From Spirochaetes bacterium RIFOXYC1_FULL_54_7 (GTDB lineage: Bacteria > Spirochaetota > Spirochaetia > Treponematales > UBA12059), in assembly GCA_001830645.1 (NCBI GenBank), contig MIBM01000360.1:1-5267 (forward strand): a stretch of DNA of 5,267 nucleotides. The letters are read 5' to 3'. Both the position numbers and the translations under genes were made by a program. Shown piece by piece: positions 1 through 5,267 of this stretch; the stretch's first letter is position 1, and each line of letters starts with the position of its first letter. The notes under the pieces were generated by a model that ran no database searches, had not been told where the DNA came from, and worked only from the letters and a program-made list of their open reading frames with translations.

Positions 1-1052
1 AATTTTTTATGCTCGCAGTTTTTGGCCTCTGCATCATCGCATCGATTTCGGGATCCTCTCTGGCAAAGGGATTCCTTTCGGGCGGTTTGGGACTCCTGTT
101 GGCCACTGTTGGCATCGATTCCATAACCGGGATTGCGCGCTTTACCTACGGGAACATCTACTTGATGAGCGGGATCAACTACATCCCGATAATGATCGGG
201 CTGTTCGCCATGAGCCAGGCCTTGACAAGTGTCGAAGAACTGCATCTGGAGCAGATGGTCACCACGGGGGTAAAGCATGTAATTCCCCGGAAAGAAGACT
301 GGGGTGTCATCGGCCGTAGCGGCTTGATTTTTGGAACCGTAGGAACCATTGTCGGCGCAATTCCCGGTGCGGGTGCGGATATCGCAGCCTTCATCGCCTA
401 TGGGCAGGCGAAGAACATGTCGAAGCACCCTGAATCATTTGGCAGTGGCATCCCCGAGGGCGTGGCTGCTCCAGAAGCCGCAAACAATGGAGTCACTGGT
501 GGAGCCCTGATTCCGATGCTGACCCTTGGGGTTCCAGGCGACGCGGTCGCAGCCATCATGATTGGAGCCTTGACCATCCAAGGTCTGCAACCGGGGCCTC
601 TGCTATTCCAGAATAATGCTCCCTTGGTCTACTCGTTATTCATAGGCTTTTTCATCGCCAATATATGCATGCTTCTTCTAGGATTAAGTAGCCTGCGCTT
701 TTTTACCAAGGTCCTGTCTGTACCCAAGTCTATCCTGATCCCGACTATCTTTCTTCTCTGCTTCGTTGGTTCCTACGCCATCGGCAACAACATCTTTGAC
801 GTCGTGATAATGCTGTTTTTTGGGATAGGGGGCTATTTCCTCCAGAAGTTGAAGATCCCATCATCTCCTGCTGTGCTCGGACTCATCCTGGGGCCTATGG
901 CGGAAAGCAACTTCAGGCGGGCCCTGCTGATGAGCAAAGGCTCTGTCTCGACATTTTTCTCTACAGCTATCTGCTGGGTATTCTTTGTCCTGATCGTCCT
1001 ATCCCTGGTTGTTCCGATAATAAAGAAGTATTGGAGACGGGGAAAGGCTTAA
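1..1052 (+). CDS. tctA: Tripartite tricarboxylate transporter permease, TctA family (5' end outside window)
   Basis: This is the large membrane subunit of a tripartite tricarboxylate transporter, a secondary system that works with a periplasmic binding protein (TctC) and a small membrane subunit (TctB) to import carboxylates. The frame is already open at the window edge, so the ATG at 9 is probably internal. About 347 residues are seen against roughly 500 for the family, so some 150 N-terminal residues are missing. Counting from that ATG, the signature lies at about residues 110-200: a glycine-rich stretch with PGAGAD at 119-124, then the conserved EGVAAPEAANN, GGALIPMLTLGVPG and GLQPGP blocks. 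Several hydrophobic membrane segments precede and follow it, and the protein ends in a basic tail (KKYWRRGKA). TctB and TctC genes are not in the window and may lie upstream. The family is certain, but the substrate cannot be told from this subunit. Confidence 0.95.
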   Translation, partial: FFMLAVFGLCIIASISGSSLAKGFLSGGLGLLLATVGIDSITGIARFTYGNIYLMSGINYIPIMIGLFAMSQALTSVEELHLEQMVTTGVKHVIPRKEDWGVIGRSGLIFGTVGTIVGAIPGAGADIAAFIAYGQAKNMSKHPESFGSGIPEGVAAPEAANNGVTGGALIPMLTLGVPGDAVAAIMIGALTIQGLQPGPLLFQNNAPLVYSLFIGFFIANICMLLLGLSSLRFFTKVLSVPKSILIPTIFLLCFVGSYAIGNNIFDVVIMLFFGIGGYFLQKLKIPSSPAVLGLILGPMAESNFRRALLMSKGSVSTFFSTAICWVFFVLIVLSLVVPIIKKYWRRGKA

Positions 1053-1057
1053 CACCT

Positions 1058-1093
1058 TTGCGGTGCCTGCCCGATGGCGGGTTGGTACCGCAA
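1058..1093. terminator. Long stem-loop between convergent genes, possible bidirectional terminator
   Basis: Bases 1058-1073 pair with 1078-1093 around the four-base loop ATGG. The outer seven pairs (TTGCGGT with ACCGCAA) and the inner CCCG/CGGG are perfect; between them are two G-T wobbles and one T-T mismatch. The hairpin begins six bases after the tctA stop and ends ten bases before the antitoxin stop on the other strand, which is where a shared terminator would be expected. Neither side has a clear T-run, so intrinsic termination is not assured; it may instead protect 3' ends or act with Rho. Confidence 0.6.
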
Positions 1094-1102
1094 CACTACG
1101 AA

Positions 1103-1393
1103 TTATACGGTCAACAACTGTTCTACGTATTCAGGATTTTTTGAAACAATTTTTAGTAATGCAAGTGCAGGACCTTCGGGCGTTCGTCGGCCTTGTTCCC
1201 AGTTGCGTAGTGTAGCCACGCTGACCCCGATCATATAAGCAAATTCCAGTTGGGTCTTATTGCTCTGTTCCCGAATCGTACGAATATCCAAAGCTTGCAT
1301 TTCAAATCTTCTGCTTGCTATTTGCTTTCCACGTTGTATCTTTCCTGCTTCTTTGACGCTCTCTATCAGCATATCGAAGTCTTCATTATTCAT
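1103..1393 (-). CDS. HigA/NadS-like antitoxin, XRE-family helix-turn-helix protein
   Basis: This is the antitoxin of a type II toxin-antitoxin pair: in this family it binds and neutralises the partner toxin and represses the operon. The 96-residue protein has an N-terminal region (about 1-35) that may contact the toxin. An XRE helix-turn-helix follows at about 36-72, with the IREQ...TQLEFA, GVSVATLRNWEQGRR and TPEGPALALL blocks typical of HigA-2/NadS proteins. The ATG overlaps the toxin stop as ATGA (1390-1393), which implies translational coupling. A strong ribosome binding site, AAAGGAGG, lies seven bases upstream of the ATG inside the toxin coding sequence, so the antitoxin can also be initiated independently and at a high rate. 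Length and domain order match the family, and nothing suggests inactivation. The likely binding site is the dyad at 1718-1732. Confidence 0.92.
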   Translation of the reverse strand: MNNEDFDMLIESVKEAGKIQRGKQIASRRFEMQALDIRTIREQSNKTQLEFAYMIGVSVATLRNWEQGRRTPEGPALALLKIVSKNPEYVEQLLTV

Positions 1394-1707
1394 TTGAATT
1401 CCTCCTTTACCAGTTTCCCAAGAATCCTTTTTTGTTCCTCAGTCAGATTATCTTTAGCAGTCCTGGGATACGCAAAAAGAAAATAAACCTGGTTCACGTG
1501 GGTTTTGTAAAAGTAGATCACCCGGATACCACCTCTTTTTCCTTGCTGAGTATTTGCCCAGCGAATCTTTCGTATTCCTCCGCCACCAGGAATCAAGTGG
1601 CCGGTTTCTGGATGCAGCATAAGTGCCGCTTGAAGGGATCTATAGGAATCATCTAAAAGAAGCTCAAGTATCTGTCGGGTAAAAACTGAAGTTTCTATAA
1701 ACTCCAT
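1390..1707 (-). CDS. HigB/RelE-like toxin of a type II toxin-antitoxin system
   Basis: This is a 105-residue RelE/ParE-superfamily toxin of the HigB-2 type; characterised relatives are ribosome-dependent mRNA nucleases. Recognisable family blocks are the N-terminal MEFIET...FTRQILELL, the central GGGGIRKIRW (about 36-45), GKRGGIRVIYF (about 51-61), and the C-terminal AYPRTAKDNLTEEQ. The basic residues of the central blocks, which in this superfamily line the active site, are present, so the toxin looks intact. The frame extends upstream to a TTG at 1725, but I choose the ATG at 1707: homologues begin at MEFIET, the TTG lies inside the operator and upstream of the predicted transcription start, and neither start has a Shine-Dalgarno sequence. 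The toxin is the first gene of the operon, the order usual for HigBA. This stretch is more A+T-rich than the peptidase and toroid genes, consistent with horizontal acquisition. Confidence 0.9.
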   Translation of the reverse strand: MEFIETSVFTRQILELLLDDSYRSLQAALMLHPETGHLIPGGGGIRKIRWANTQQGKRGGIRVIYFYKTHVNQVYFLFAYPRTAKDNLTEEQKRILGKLVKEEFK

Positions 1708-1713
1708 AGTTTT

Positions 1714-1742
1714 ACTGTACGCCAATGGCGTATACTTGTCAA
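1714..1742 (-). promoter_or_regulatory. Promoter of the toxin-antitoxin operon
   Basis: Read on the minus strand, a perfect -35 box TTGACA (1742-1737) is followed after 17 bases by TACAGT (1719-1714), which matches four of six positions of the -10 consensus. The six bases between the -10 box and the ATG at 1707 put the expected transcription start on or beside the toxin start codon, so the message would have no leader. This is inference from spacing; no start site is measured. Confidence 0.75.
1718..1732. promoter_or_regulatory. Probable antitoxin operator (perfect dyad in the promoter spacer)
   Basis: TACGCCA and TGGCGTA form a perfect seven-base inverted repeat around one central base, lying almost entirely between the -35 and -10 boxes of the toxin-antitoxin promoter and touching the -10 box. 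XRE-type antitoxins of this family repress their own operon by binding such dyads, so this is the expected site for the antitoxin, alone or with the toxin. A bound dimer here would block RNA polymerase. Confidence 0.75.
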
Positions 1743-2042
1743 GAACAACATCGTTTTTCTACTACCTTTGTTGGGAAAATCATGACCATACTACTAAGGT
1801 AATCATATTCCACTGTAGCAGGCATAACAGGGGCGCTCCGGGGTGTAAATCCCGAGATCGAAGTAGTCTTCATGAGACTAGAGTAGGACTATAATTAGTA
1901 CCAGTCAAGCTCCACTGTTCGTTTCCCGATCCAGGTTATCCCAAAGGTTCTGGATTCCGGCCATCATCAGCCTTTCCTTCATGAAGTCTTCCAATCGGCC
2001 GACAATAAAAATAGCTACCCCAGGAAAGTACGGAGCTTGGCC
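1743..2042. other. Non-coding or degenerate stretch, no supported gene
   Basis: I see no convincing gene here. A minus-strand frame of 66 codons (2105-1905) opens only with TTG, has no recognisable domain and overlaps the small plus-strand gene candidate. The rest contains short dyads, a TATAAT box near 1890, and a weak GC-rich hairpin around 1836-1856. It may be the leader and regulatory region of the downstream small gene, or debris left at the edge of the toxin-antitoxin insertion. Confidence 0.5.
1864..1899 (+). promoter_or_regulatory. Possible promoter with TAGT/ACTA dyads
   Basis: A perfect -10 hexamer TATAAT lies at 1890-1895, but the -35 position 17 bases upstream (TCTTCA, 1867-1872) is weak. 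The -35 region is covered by a six-base inverted repeat, TAGTCT (1864-1869) and AGACTA (1875-1880), and the -10 box sits inside a second one, ACTA (1888-1891) and TAGT (1896-1899). A weak -35 overlapped by dyads would suit an activated or repressed promoter. The only downstream plus-strand candidate is the small gene at 2043, about 140 bases beyond the predicted start. Confidence 0.3.
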
Positions 2043-2312
2043 ATGGAAACATCGATCAGTTTTCTTGAGTCGCGATTGTCGGCCATACCCATGCCTGCGC
2101 GCCAACTGTACCTTCTGGCATCGAGCTTGCTACTCGGCCGATCCCGGGATGATAGCTTCATTGTCGCCTATGCCGCTGCGCTGTCGGATCTAGACGCTGC
2201 TGACAAGGCCGATCGCGGCTATGTGCAGATAATGGGCACCTGCATGGAGGCTTTCAGCCTCGTATCCGCCACCCGACGCGGCGGACACATGGCGCTCCAA
2301 GCTAAATCGTAG
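2043..2312 (+). CDS. Possible small hypothetical protein (89 residues)
   Basis: I do not recognise this protein. It would be an 89-residue, mainly helical soluble protein, rich in Ala, Leu and Ser, with an amphipathic N-terminal half (LESRLSAIPMPARQLYLLASSLL), an acidic middle (SDLDAADKADRG) and a basic tail. There is no clear membrane segment or signal peptide. The frame can be opened from a TTG at 2037, but the ATG at 2043 has GGAG seven bases upstream and is preferred. Support for its being real is this ribosome binding site, codon choice resembling the neighbouring genes, and a stem-loop directly after the stop. Against it are the short length, the lack of a known family, and a 72-codon frame on the opposite strand. 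It converges on the toroid-protein gene. Confidence 0.45.
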   Translation: METSISFLESRLSAIPMPARQLYLLASSLLLGRSRDDSFIVAYAAALSDLDAADKADRGYVQIMGTCMEAFSLVSATRRGGHMALQAKS

Positions 2313-2313
2313 G

Positions 2314-2343
2314 GCCGGACGGGATCGAAGGATCAGATCCGGC
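2314..2343 (+). terminator. Possible terminator after the small gene
   Basis: GCCGGA (2314-2319) pairs with TCCGGC (2338-2343). Inside, after a three-by-three internal loop, GATC (2323-2326) pairs with GATC (2331-2334) around the loop GAAG. Only three T residues follow on the plus strand, so it is a weak intrinsic terminator. It starts two bases after the small gene's TAG and overlaps the last codons of the convergent gene. Confidence 0.4.
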
Positions 2344-3388
2344 TTTCCATCCTTGCCACCAGGAAGCCAATCCATGGTGACGGCTTCTTCTTCTGTCCGA
2401 AATCCCATTCCTTGTACGGCTGATATACAGATTCCGGGATATACGAGCCGTCAGGCTGGCGTTTCTCTTGGATGAGCGCCAGCATATCCTTGAACTGATC
2501 GTTCCTGTTTGCTACCGGGAACCGTGACAGCGTATCAGCCACGTGGAGTATGTCGTACCAGATGAAGGGAGCCTTGAGCTTGCGGAAGTCCGTGCCGGCA
2601 TGGAACATGTAGGGGTGTTTCTCCCGGCTGTGTTCCCAGCAGTCCAGCAAGGCTTCGATGCCGGCCCGCACCGTGGGGTGATCGGCCAGGGCTGCCTGGC
2701 CGGGGTCAGAGTCCGGGACACTGCAACCGGATGGCTGGGTGCTTGAAGTTTCCAAGAAAGCCGCTGCCAGGTCCAGGCTGACCAGGTTGGCGTAGGGGCA
2801 GGGCTCGTCCTTGCGGCCGGGGCCGCGGAAGTTTCCCAGCTCCGGAGCAACCGCGCAGGGCCAGCCGAAGGGTTTTGCCAAGCCTAGTATGGTTTCTATG
2901 CCCCTGCTGACCCGGGCATCTTCTCCGAAGCCAAAGCGGACCAGGGCCTTGAGGATAACCGGGGCATCGCACAAGGCCCAGCACCACAGCTCTGTCCCGG
3001 GTCCACCGAAATGGGCAGGATAGTTCATGGGCAGCCGTGGCAGGCCGTCATCGCCGATCTTTTCCATGATTGCGGCTACTGCCTTGGCCACGGCAGGATG
3101 TTCTGGTGATACTCCGAGCTCAGCCAGAAAGCTCAGGGCATGAAAGGTCTGGCTGGCACTACGGTGGCTGTTCAGGACCGTTCCCGGCCACCCGGACACG
3201 TCAGAGAGCAGGGTAGCCAGCTGTGGTGTTTCTTCCATAGCCAAGCGTAGCTTGATTGCATCCGGGCTACGGGGATCCAGTCCTTCAAGGTCGATGGCTG
3301 CACGGTATGCCACCCAGGGAGGGCTGCCCGCGAAATGCATGGTTTCAAAGGCTGTCATGAAACCAGTTTCGCCGAGGCTACTGCTCAT
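2333..3388 (-). CDS. Uncharacterised alpha/alpha-toroid (squalene cyclase/prenyltransferase-like) protein
   Basis: This 351-residue protein belongs, as far as I recall, to a family of bacterial hypothetical proteins with a terpenoid cyclase/protein prenyltransferase-like alpha/alpha toroid; no function is established to my knowledge. Blocks I recognise as family features are GSPPWVAYR (21-29), GWPGTVLNSHRS (67-77), HFGGPGTELWCWALCDAP (126-143), GWPCAVAPELGNFRGPGRKDEPCPYA (175-200), YMFHAGTDFRKLKAPFIWYDILHV (260-283) and WDFGQKKKPSPW (328-339). Cysteines at 136, 140, 178 and 197 lie in these blocks. There is no signal peptide or membrane segment, so it is probably cytoplasmic. A Ser/Pro/Asp-rich stretch at about 213-233 looks like a surface loop. 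No squalene-cyclase DXDD motif is visible, so cyclase activity should not be assumed. The start is uncertain: an in-frame stop lies just upstream of the ATG at 3388, and the ATGs at 3358 and 3340 are alternatives; none has a clear Shine-Dalgarno sequence, and the conserved region begins near residue 18. Confidence 0.8.
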   Translation of the reverse strand: MSSSLGETGFMTAFETMHFAGSPPWVAYRAAIDLEGLDPRSPDAIKLRLAMEETPQLATLLSDVSGWPGTVLNSHRSASQTFHALSFLAELGVSPEHPAVAKAVAAIMEKIGDDGLPRLPMNYPAHFGGPGTELWCWALCDAPVILKALVRFGFGEDARVSRGIETILGLAKPFGWPCAVAPELGNFRGPGRKDEPCPYANLVSLDLAAAFLETSSTQPSGCSVPDSDPGQAALADHPTVRAGIEALLDCWEHSREKHPYMFHAGTDFRKLKAPFIWYDILHVADTLSRFPVANRNDQFKDMLALIQEKRQPDGSYIPESVYQPYKEWDFGQKKKPSPWIGFLVARMESRI

Positions 3389-3430
3389 TGCAAGTCAGCC
3401 AGTACTTGCCGGGTTTCAATAAATTTTCCC

Positions 3431-3460
3431 TTGACCCTCAGCCCGGATGGGTTCCATACT
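3431..3460 (+). promoter_or_regulatory. Candidate promoter of dcp
   Basis: TTGACC (3431-3436) matches five of six -35 positions, and CATACT (3455-3460), 18 bases on, matches four of six -10 positions. Six bases separate the -10 box from the ATG at 3467, so transcription would start at or next to the start codon. No Shine-Dalgarno sequence lies at a normal distance (GGATGGG ends about 15 bases before the ATG). No equally good promoter is visible for the divergent minus-strand gene. Confidence 0.4.
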
Positions 3461-3466
3461 TCCGGC

Positions 3467-5267
3467 ATGATAGACAATCCACTTACCAAACCCTGGGAAA
3501 CGCCTTATGGGCTTCCCCCTTTTGACCTGATCAGACCCGAGCACTTTGCCCCCGCCTTCGAGGTAGCCATGGCTGAACAAAAGGCCGAGATCGACGCCAT
3601 AGCAAGCAATCCAGAAGAGCCAACCTTCAAGAATACCCTGGTTGCCCTGGACCGGGCTGGCGAGGTCTTTGAGAAGGTAGCCGGGGTCTTCTTCAACCTG
3701 ACCGCCAGCGAAACCAATGAAGCCCTGCAGGCCGCTGAACGGGACCTGATGCCTAAGATTGCTGCCCACCAGAACTGGCTGAGCCTGCATGAAGGCATCT
3801 TCAGCCGGGTCGATGCCCTACACCACAAGCGTGCGGATCTGGGTCTTGCTCCGGAGGAACTGCGCCTGCTTGAACGGGTCCATCTGGATTATGTGCTGCA
3901 GGGCTCCCTTCTCAAGGGCGAGGCCCGCACGCGGTATGCTGCCATAACCGAGGAACTGGCATCGCTGTACACTACCTTCAGCCAGGCGGTGCTAGGGGAT
4001 GAGGCCGCTTATTGTATGGTCCTTGAAACCGAGGCTGACCGGGCCGGCCTGCCGGAGTCCGTGCTGGATGCGGCCAAGTCCGTGGCTGCTGACAAGGGGC
4101 TGGATGGTTATGCAGTCAACCTGTCGCCATCCCTGGTTGATCCCTTCCTGACCTATTCCACCCGCCGTGACCTGCGTGAGCAGGTGTGGCGCGCCTTCAA
4201 GGCCAGGGGCGAGAGTTGCCCGGAGCGGGATACCAGGCGGGTAGCGGAGAAGATAGTCCGTCTGCGGGCCGAACTGGCAGGGCTCATGGGCTACGGCAGC
4301 TATGCCGACTACGCCTTGATCGACCGGATGGCCAAAAAGCCTTCCGCGGTGGACGAGCTTCTCATGCGTGTCTGGGAACCGGCCTGCAGACGCGCTCTTG
4401 AGGAACAGCAGGATCTTGGGGTTCTGGCAGCAAAAGACGGTGTTGCCGGGGCCGTGAAGGGCTGGGATTGGCGCTTCTATGCCGAAAAACTGCGACTGGA
4501 ACGCTACAGCCTTGATGAGGCCGAACTCAAACAGTATTTCCAGCTTGACCGTATGGTTGCCGCCATGTTCGATGCCGCCGGCAGGCTATACGGCCTGAGT
4601 TTCAAGGAAGTTGATGGAATACCCTTGTACCATCCCGACGTCAAGCTGTATGAGGTGCTTGATGCCGGCACCGGTACCCTTGTAGGTGTCTTCATGGCCG
4701 ACAGTTTTGCACGTCCTGCCAAGCGCGGCGGGGCCTGGATGAGTGACTTCCGCAGCCAGTCTAAAAACCGCCCCGACGGCTTGCCATATCCGATCATCAT
4801 CAACAACAACAACTTTGCCAAGGCACCGGAAGGCAAACCGACCCTGCTGTCCCTTGACGATGTACGGACCCTGTTCCATGAATTCGGCCATGGCCTGCAC
4901 GGCTTGTTGTCCGATGTGACCTACAAGCGCCTTGCGGGAACCAGCGTGCTCAGGGATTTCGTGGAGCTCCCTAGCCAGATAAACGAACACTGGGCTTTGA
5001 CGCCTGCAATCCTGAAGAAGCATGCCATACATGCCCACACAGGCAAGCCGATAAGCGACCACCTCATAGAACTTATAAAGAAGAGCGAACACTTCAGCCA
5101 GGGTTTCATGACCGTGGAATATACTTCCTGTGCACTGATCGACATGGCCTTGCACCAGCATCCCGATCCGGCTTCCCTTGATCTGTCGGCGTTCGAGCTG
5201 GCGGAGTGCAAACGACTCGGGGTTCCCGAGGCCATAGGCTTGCGCCACCGCTTGCCGCAGTTCAGGC
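3467..5267 (+). CDS. dcp: Peptidyl-dipeptidase Dcp, M3 family zinc metallopeptidase (3' end outside window)
   Basis: Enzymes of this family remove dipeptides from the C-terminus of oligopeptides, or act as oligopeptidases, helping to recycle peptides in the cytoplasm. The first 600 residues are present, in one uninterrupted frame running off the window; the family is about 680 residues. The start fits the family's N-terminus (NPLTKPWETPYGLPPFDLIRPEHF), and there is no signal peptide. The helical N-terminal half is followed by the catalytic domain: MADSFARPAKRGGAW (410-424), the zinc site HEFGH at 471-475 with catalytic Glu472, and the third zinc ligand Glu500 in RDFVELPSQ. These positions match E. 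coli Dcp almost exactly. The missing C-terminus should hold the substrate-binding tyrosine region (GYxSY). Oligopeptidase A (prlC) is the main alternative, but the N-terminus and length fit Dcp better. It is transcribed away from the toroid-protein gene. Confidence 0.93.
   Translation, partial: MIDNPLTKPWETPYGLPPFDLIRPEHFAPAFEVAMAEQKAEIDAIASNPEEPTFKNTLVALDRAGEVFEKVAGVFFNLTASETNEALQAAERDLMPKIAAHQNWLSLHEGIFSRVDALHHKRADLGLAPEELRLLERVHLDYVLQGSLLKGEARTRYAAITEELASLYTTFSQAVLGDEAAYCMVLETEADRAGLPESVLDAAKSVAADKGLDGYAVNLSPSLVDPFLTYSTRRDLREQVWRAFKARGESCPERDTRRVAEKIVRLRAELAGLMGYGSYADYALIDRMAKKPSAVDELLMRVWEPACRRALEEQQDLGVLAAKDGVAGAVKGWDWRFYAEKLRLERYSLDEAELKQYFQLDRMVAAMFDAAGRLYGLSFKEVDGIPLYHPDVKLYEVLDAGTGTLVGVFMADSFARPAKRGGAWMSDFRSQSKNRPDGLPYPIIINNNNFAKAPEGKPTLLSLDDVRTLFHEFGHGLHGLLSDVTYKRLAGTSVLRDFVELPSQINEHWALTPAILKKHAIHAHTGKPISDHLIELIKKSEHFSQGFMTVEYTSCALIDMALHQHPDPASLDLSAFELAECKRLGVPEAIGLRHRLPQFR

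Noticed and set aside
1707..1725. TTG start for the toxin, adding six residues
   Set aside because: The TTG is inside the operator and upstream of the predicted transcription start, has no ribosome binding site, and homologues begin at MEFIET.
1763..1801. TACCTT and AAGGTA inverted pair 27 bases apart
   Set aside because: Short arms with a long spacer and no linked feature; probably chance.
1905..2105. Minus-strand open frame of 66 codons ending in NLWDNLDRETNSGA
   Set aside because: It starts only with TTG, matches no family I know, and overlaps the better-supported plus-strand small gene. It could be a gene remnant, but I cannot show that.
2247..2261. Six-base hairpin GAGGCT-TTC-AGCCTC
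   Set aside because: It has no T-run and lies inside the small open frame, so it is not a terminator; a chance dyad of this size is common.
4586..5248. Minus-strand open frame of 220 codons
   Set aside because: It lies entirely antisense to the catalytic domain of dcp, which has clear family motifs; its protein has no recognisable domain.
1..5267. tRNA, rRNA, CRISPR array, insertion sequence or prophage genes
   Set aside because: I looked on both strands and saw no repeat-spacer pattern, transposase, integrase or structured RNA that I could support.

Overview
The window looks like bacterial chromosome. It holds two genes cut by the window edges, a complete toxin-antitoxin pair, a complete gene for an uncharacterised enzyme-like protein, and a roughly 600-base stretch with only weak coding content. 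The organism cannot be fixed from this sequence. A tripartite tricarboxylate transporter permease, a Dcp-type M3 peptidase and a moderately high G+C content fit a Gram-negative or spirochaete-like bacterium; that is inference.

Layout. Bases 1-1052 (+) are the 3' two thirds of a TctA-family transporter permease. A long stem-loop at 1058-1093 separates it from a convergent type II toxin-antitoxin operon on the minus strand: a HigB/RelE-like toxin (1707-1390) followed by a HigA/NadS-like helix-turn-helix antitoxin (1393-1103), overlapping by ATGA. The operon has its own promoter, with a perfect dyad between the -35 and -10 boxes. Bases 1743-2042 hold no gene I can support, only a TATAAT box with nearby small dyads. 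A possible small orphan gene (2043-2312, +) has a good ribosome binding site and is followed by a stem-loop. Bases 2333-3388 (-) encode a 351-residue protein of an uncharacterised family that looks like an alpha/alpha toroid (squalene cyclase/prenyltransferase-like) fold. Divergent from it, across 78 bases, is a peptidyl-dipeptidase Dcp gene (3467 to the window end, +), whose last part is missing.

The genes do not form one pathway. The transporter permease presumably closes an operon to the left, and the toxin-antitoxin pair is an independent, visibly more A+T-rich cassette, which suggests acquisition. The toroid protein and Dcp share only a divergent promoter region. The most useful observations are the operator/promoter architecture of the toxin-antitoxin operon, whose predicted transcription start coincides with the toxin ATG (a leaderless message), and the same -10-to-ATG spacing at dcp.
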